Assembly (NCBI GenBank): GCA_027030565.1
Contig: JALVEU010000364.1
Coordinates: 1-6,912 of the forward strand
Reading direction: 5' to 3'
Length of the DNA stretch: 6,912 nucleotides
Source: Gammaproteobacteria bacterium
GTDB lineage: Bacteria; Pseudomonadota; Gammaproteobacteria; JAJDOJ01
Shown: positions 5,734-6,912 of the stretch, one piece after another
Numbering within the stretch: the stretch's first letter is position 1
Layout of the letters: every line of letters starts with the position of its first letter
Made by a program: the position numbers and the translations under genes
The notes under the pieces: generated by a model
What the model saw: only the letters and a program-made list of their open reading frames with translations
Databases searched by the model: none
What the model was told of the DNA's origin: nothing

Positions 5734-6609
5734 ATGAACGACCTGAGTAGCACGCTCGCGGCACGCCCGGCGCTGGGCTATGCCACGGTGGTGGTACTGG
5801 GATTGGCGATCGGCAGCTTCCTCAACGTGGTGATCCACCGCGTACCCGAGATGCTCCGGCGTCGCTGGTTCAGCGAATGCAGTGCACTCATGGCCGAATC
5901 GCAGCCGGAACCAGATCAGGCGGAGCGTTACGACCTGCTGCACCCGCCCTCCACCTGCCCGCACTGCGGCCACCGGATCCGGCCCTGGGAGAACATCCCA
6001 CTGCTGAGCTTCGCGCTGTTGCGCGGACGCTGCAGCGCCTGCAGGCGCCGCATCTCGCTGCGCTATCCCGCAGTCGAAGCGCTCACCGCGCTCCTCTCGC
6101 TGGTGGTCCTCTGGCGGTTGGGCTGGAGCCCCCAGATGCTCGCCGGCCTGGTGCTCACGTGGACACTGGTGGTCCTGAGCTTCATCGACCTGGACACCCA
6201 GCTGCTGCCGGACGCCATCACCCTGCCCTTGTTGTGGGCCGGCCTGCTCGTCAATCTCAGGGGGCTCTACGTTCCATTGGAGGACGCCGTCATCGGCGCC
6301 GCAGCCGGCTACCTGATCCTATGGAGCGTATACCAGCTGTTCCGACTGGCCACTGGCAAGGAAGGCATGGGGTTCGGCGATTTCAAGCTGCTGGCAGCCC
6401 TGGGTGCGTGGCTCGGCTGGCAGGCGCTGCCGGTGATCATCGTACTGTCGGCCGGTGTGGGCGCACTCAGTGGCATCCTCCTGATGCTGATCGGGCGGCT
6501 GCAGCGCACCCACCCCATTCCCTATGGGCCCTTCCTGGCCGCAGCAGGTTGGCTGGCACTGCTCTGGGGGCCGGAACTCACACGCGCCTGGCTGGGGATG
6601 GTGCGGTGA
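5734..6609 (+). CDS. pilD: Prepilin leader peptidase / N-methyltransferase PilD
   Basis: PilD cleaves the short leader of type IV prepilins and pseudopilins at the inner membrane and then N-methylates the new first residue; it can also serve a type II secretion system. The product has 291 residues, as expected. The first membrane segment (about 15-35) holds the conserved GSFLNVVIHRVP. A cytoplasmic zinc domain carries Cys75, Cys78, Cys100 and Cys103 (CPHC and CSAC) with RPWENIPLLS between them. Several more hydrophobic segments run from about 111 to 285. Both catalytic aspartates of this peptidase family are present: Asp152 in FIDLDTQLLPD and Asp216 in GFGDFK. With the zinc domain intact, both activities should be present. 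It starts 30 bases after pilC with little Shine-Dalgarno signal. Its stop codon overlaps the coaE start. Confidence 0.97.
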   Translation: MNDLSSTLAARPALGYATVVVLGLAIGSFLNVVIHRVPEMLRRRWFSECSALMAESQPEPDQAERYDLLHPPSTCPHCGHRIRPWENIPLLSFALLRGRCSACRRRISLRYPAVEALTALLSLVVLWRLGWSPQMLAGLVLTWTLVVLSFIDLDTQLLPDAITLPLLWAGLLVNLRGLYVPLEDAVIGAAAGYLILWSVYQLFRLATGKEGMGFGDFKLLAALGAWLGWQALPVIIVLSAGVGALSGILLMLIGRLQRTHPIPYGPFLAAAGWLALLWGPELTRAWLGMVR

Positions 6610-6912
6610 CCCTGCGGGTGGGCCTCACCGGCGGTATCGGCTGCGGCAAGAGTGCCGCGGCAGAGGCGTTCCGCGCACTCGGTGTGCCGGTGGTCGATGC
6701 CGACGAGATCGCGCACCGGCTCACGGCACCGGATGGACCGCTGGTCCCGGCGATCGTGGCCGCGTTTGGACCGCGGGTGCTGGCGGCGGAGGGGACGCTC
6801 GACCGCCGCCGCCTGCGCGAGCTGGTGTTCGCTGATCCGGCCGCCCGGCAACGTCTCGAATCCATCGTCCACCCGGCCGTGCGGGCCGAGATCGCCCGGT
6901 GGGTGGCCACAC
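6606..6912 (+). CDS. coaE: Dephospho-CoA kinase, N-terminal half (3' end outside window)
   Basis: CoaE phosphorylates dephospho-CoA on the ribose 3'-hydroxyl, the final step of coenzyme A synthesis in the cytosol. The reading frame opens with GTG at 6606, whose last two bases plus the next A form the pilD TGA stop: a 4-base GTGA overlap typical of translational coupling. The 102 visible residues begin MTLRVGLTGGIGCGKSAAAE. The P-loop is GGIGCGKS (residues 9-16, Lys15), with Cys13 where Ser is commoner. VVDADEIAHRL is the dephospho-CoA-binding signature, and LRELVFADPAARQRLESIVHP is the helical lid region expected in the family. About half of a protein usually near 200 residues is present. pilBCD-coaE is the conserved order in many gammaproteobacteria. 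Confidence 0.95.
   Translation, partial: MTLRVGLTGGIGCGKSAAAEAFRALGVPVVDADEIAHRLTAPDGPLVPAIVAAFGPRVLAAEGTLDRRRLRELVFADPAARQRLESIVHPAVRAEIARWVAT

Overview
The window is a GC-rich, densely coded chromosomal segment that looks gammaproteobacterial. The gene order pilB-pilC-pilD-coaE is the one known from Pseudomonas and relatives, and the proteins closely follow the proteobacterial forms of each family. The very high GC3 codon use and the thiE-hemL pair would fit a Chromatiales/Ectothiorhodospiraceae-type organism, but that placement is inference from general resemblance only. All recognised genes look intact except thiE and coaE, which are cut by the window edges.

Layout: (1) Bases 2-409 hold the 3' part of thiE (thiamine phosphate synthase), followed after 45 bases by hemL (455-1735, glutamate-1-semialdehyde aminomutase of tetrapyrrole synthesis). 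(2) On the minus strand, converging on hemL with only 5 bases between the stop codons, is a 56-residue predicted lipoprotein (1741-1911). (3) A spacer of about 360 bases (1912-2272) has no convincing gene but carries a few short inverted repeats. (4) A 78-residue thioredoxin-fold protein with an incomplete CxxC motif lies at 2273-2509. (5) A 248-base leader (2510-2757) holds a perfect TATAAT box, a strong sigma-54 type -24/-12 match, an inverted repeat and a 12-base perfect palindrome. (6) The type IV pilus operon follows: pilB (2758-4476), pilC (4489-5703) and pilD (5734-6609). (7) coaE (6606 to the window end) starts on a GTG that overlaps the pilD stop codon by 4 bases.

The pil genes form one functional unit. 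PilB is the cytoplasmic extension ATPase, PilC the inner-membrane platform it acts on, and PilD the peptidase/methyltransferase that matures prepilins. The major pilin gene pilA, often adjacent to pilB in relatives, is not in this window. CoaE (last step of CoA synthesis) is a housekeeping gene carried along by tight translational coupling.

I see no undescribed multi-gene system here. The points most worth a second look are the sigma-54-like promoter with overlapping dyads ahead of pilB, the single-cysteine thioredoxin-fold protein, and the tiny convergent lipoprotein gene.
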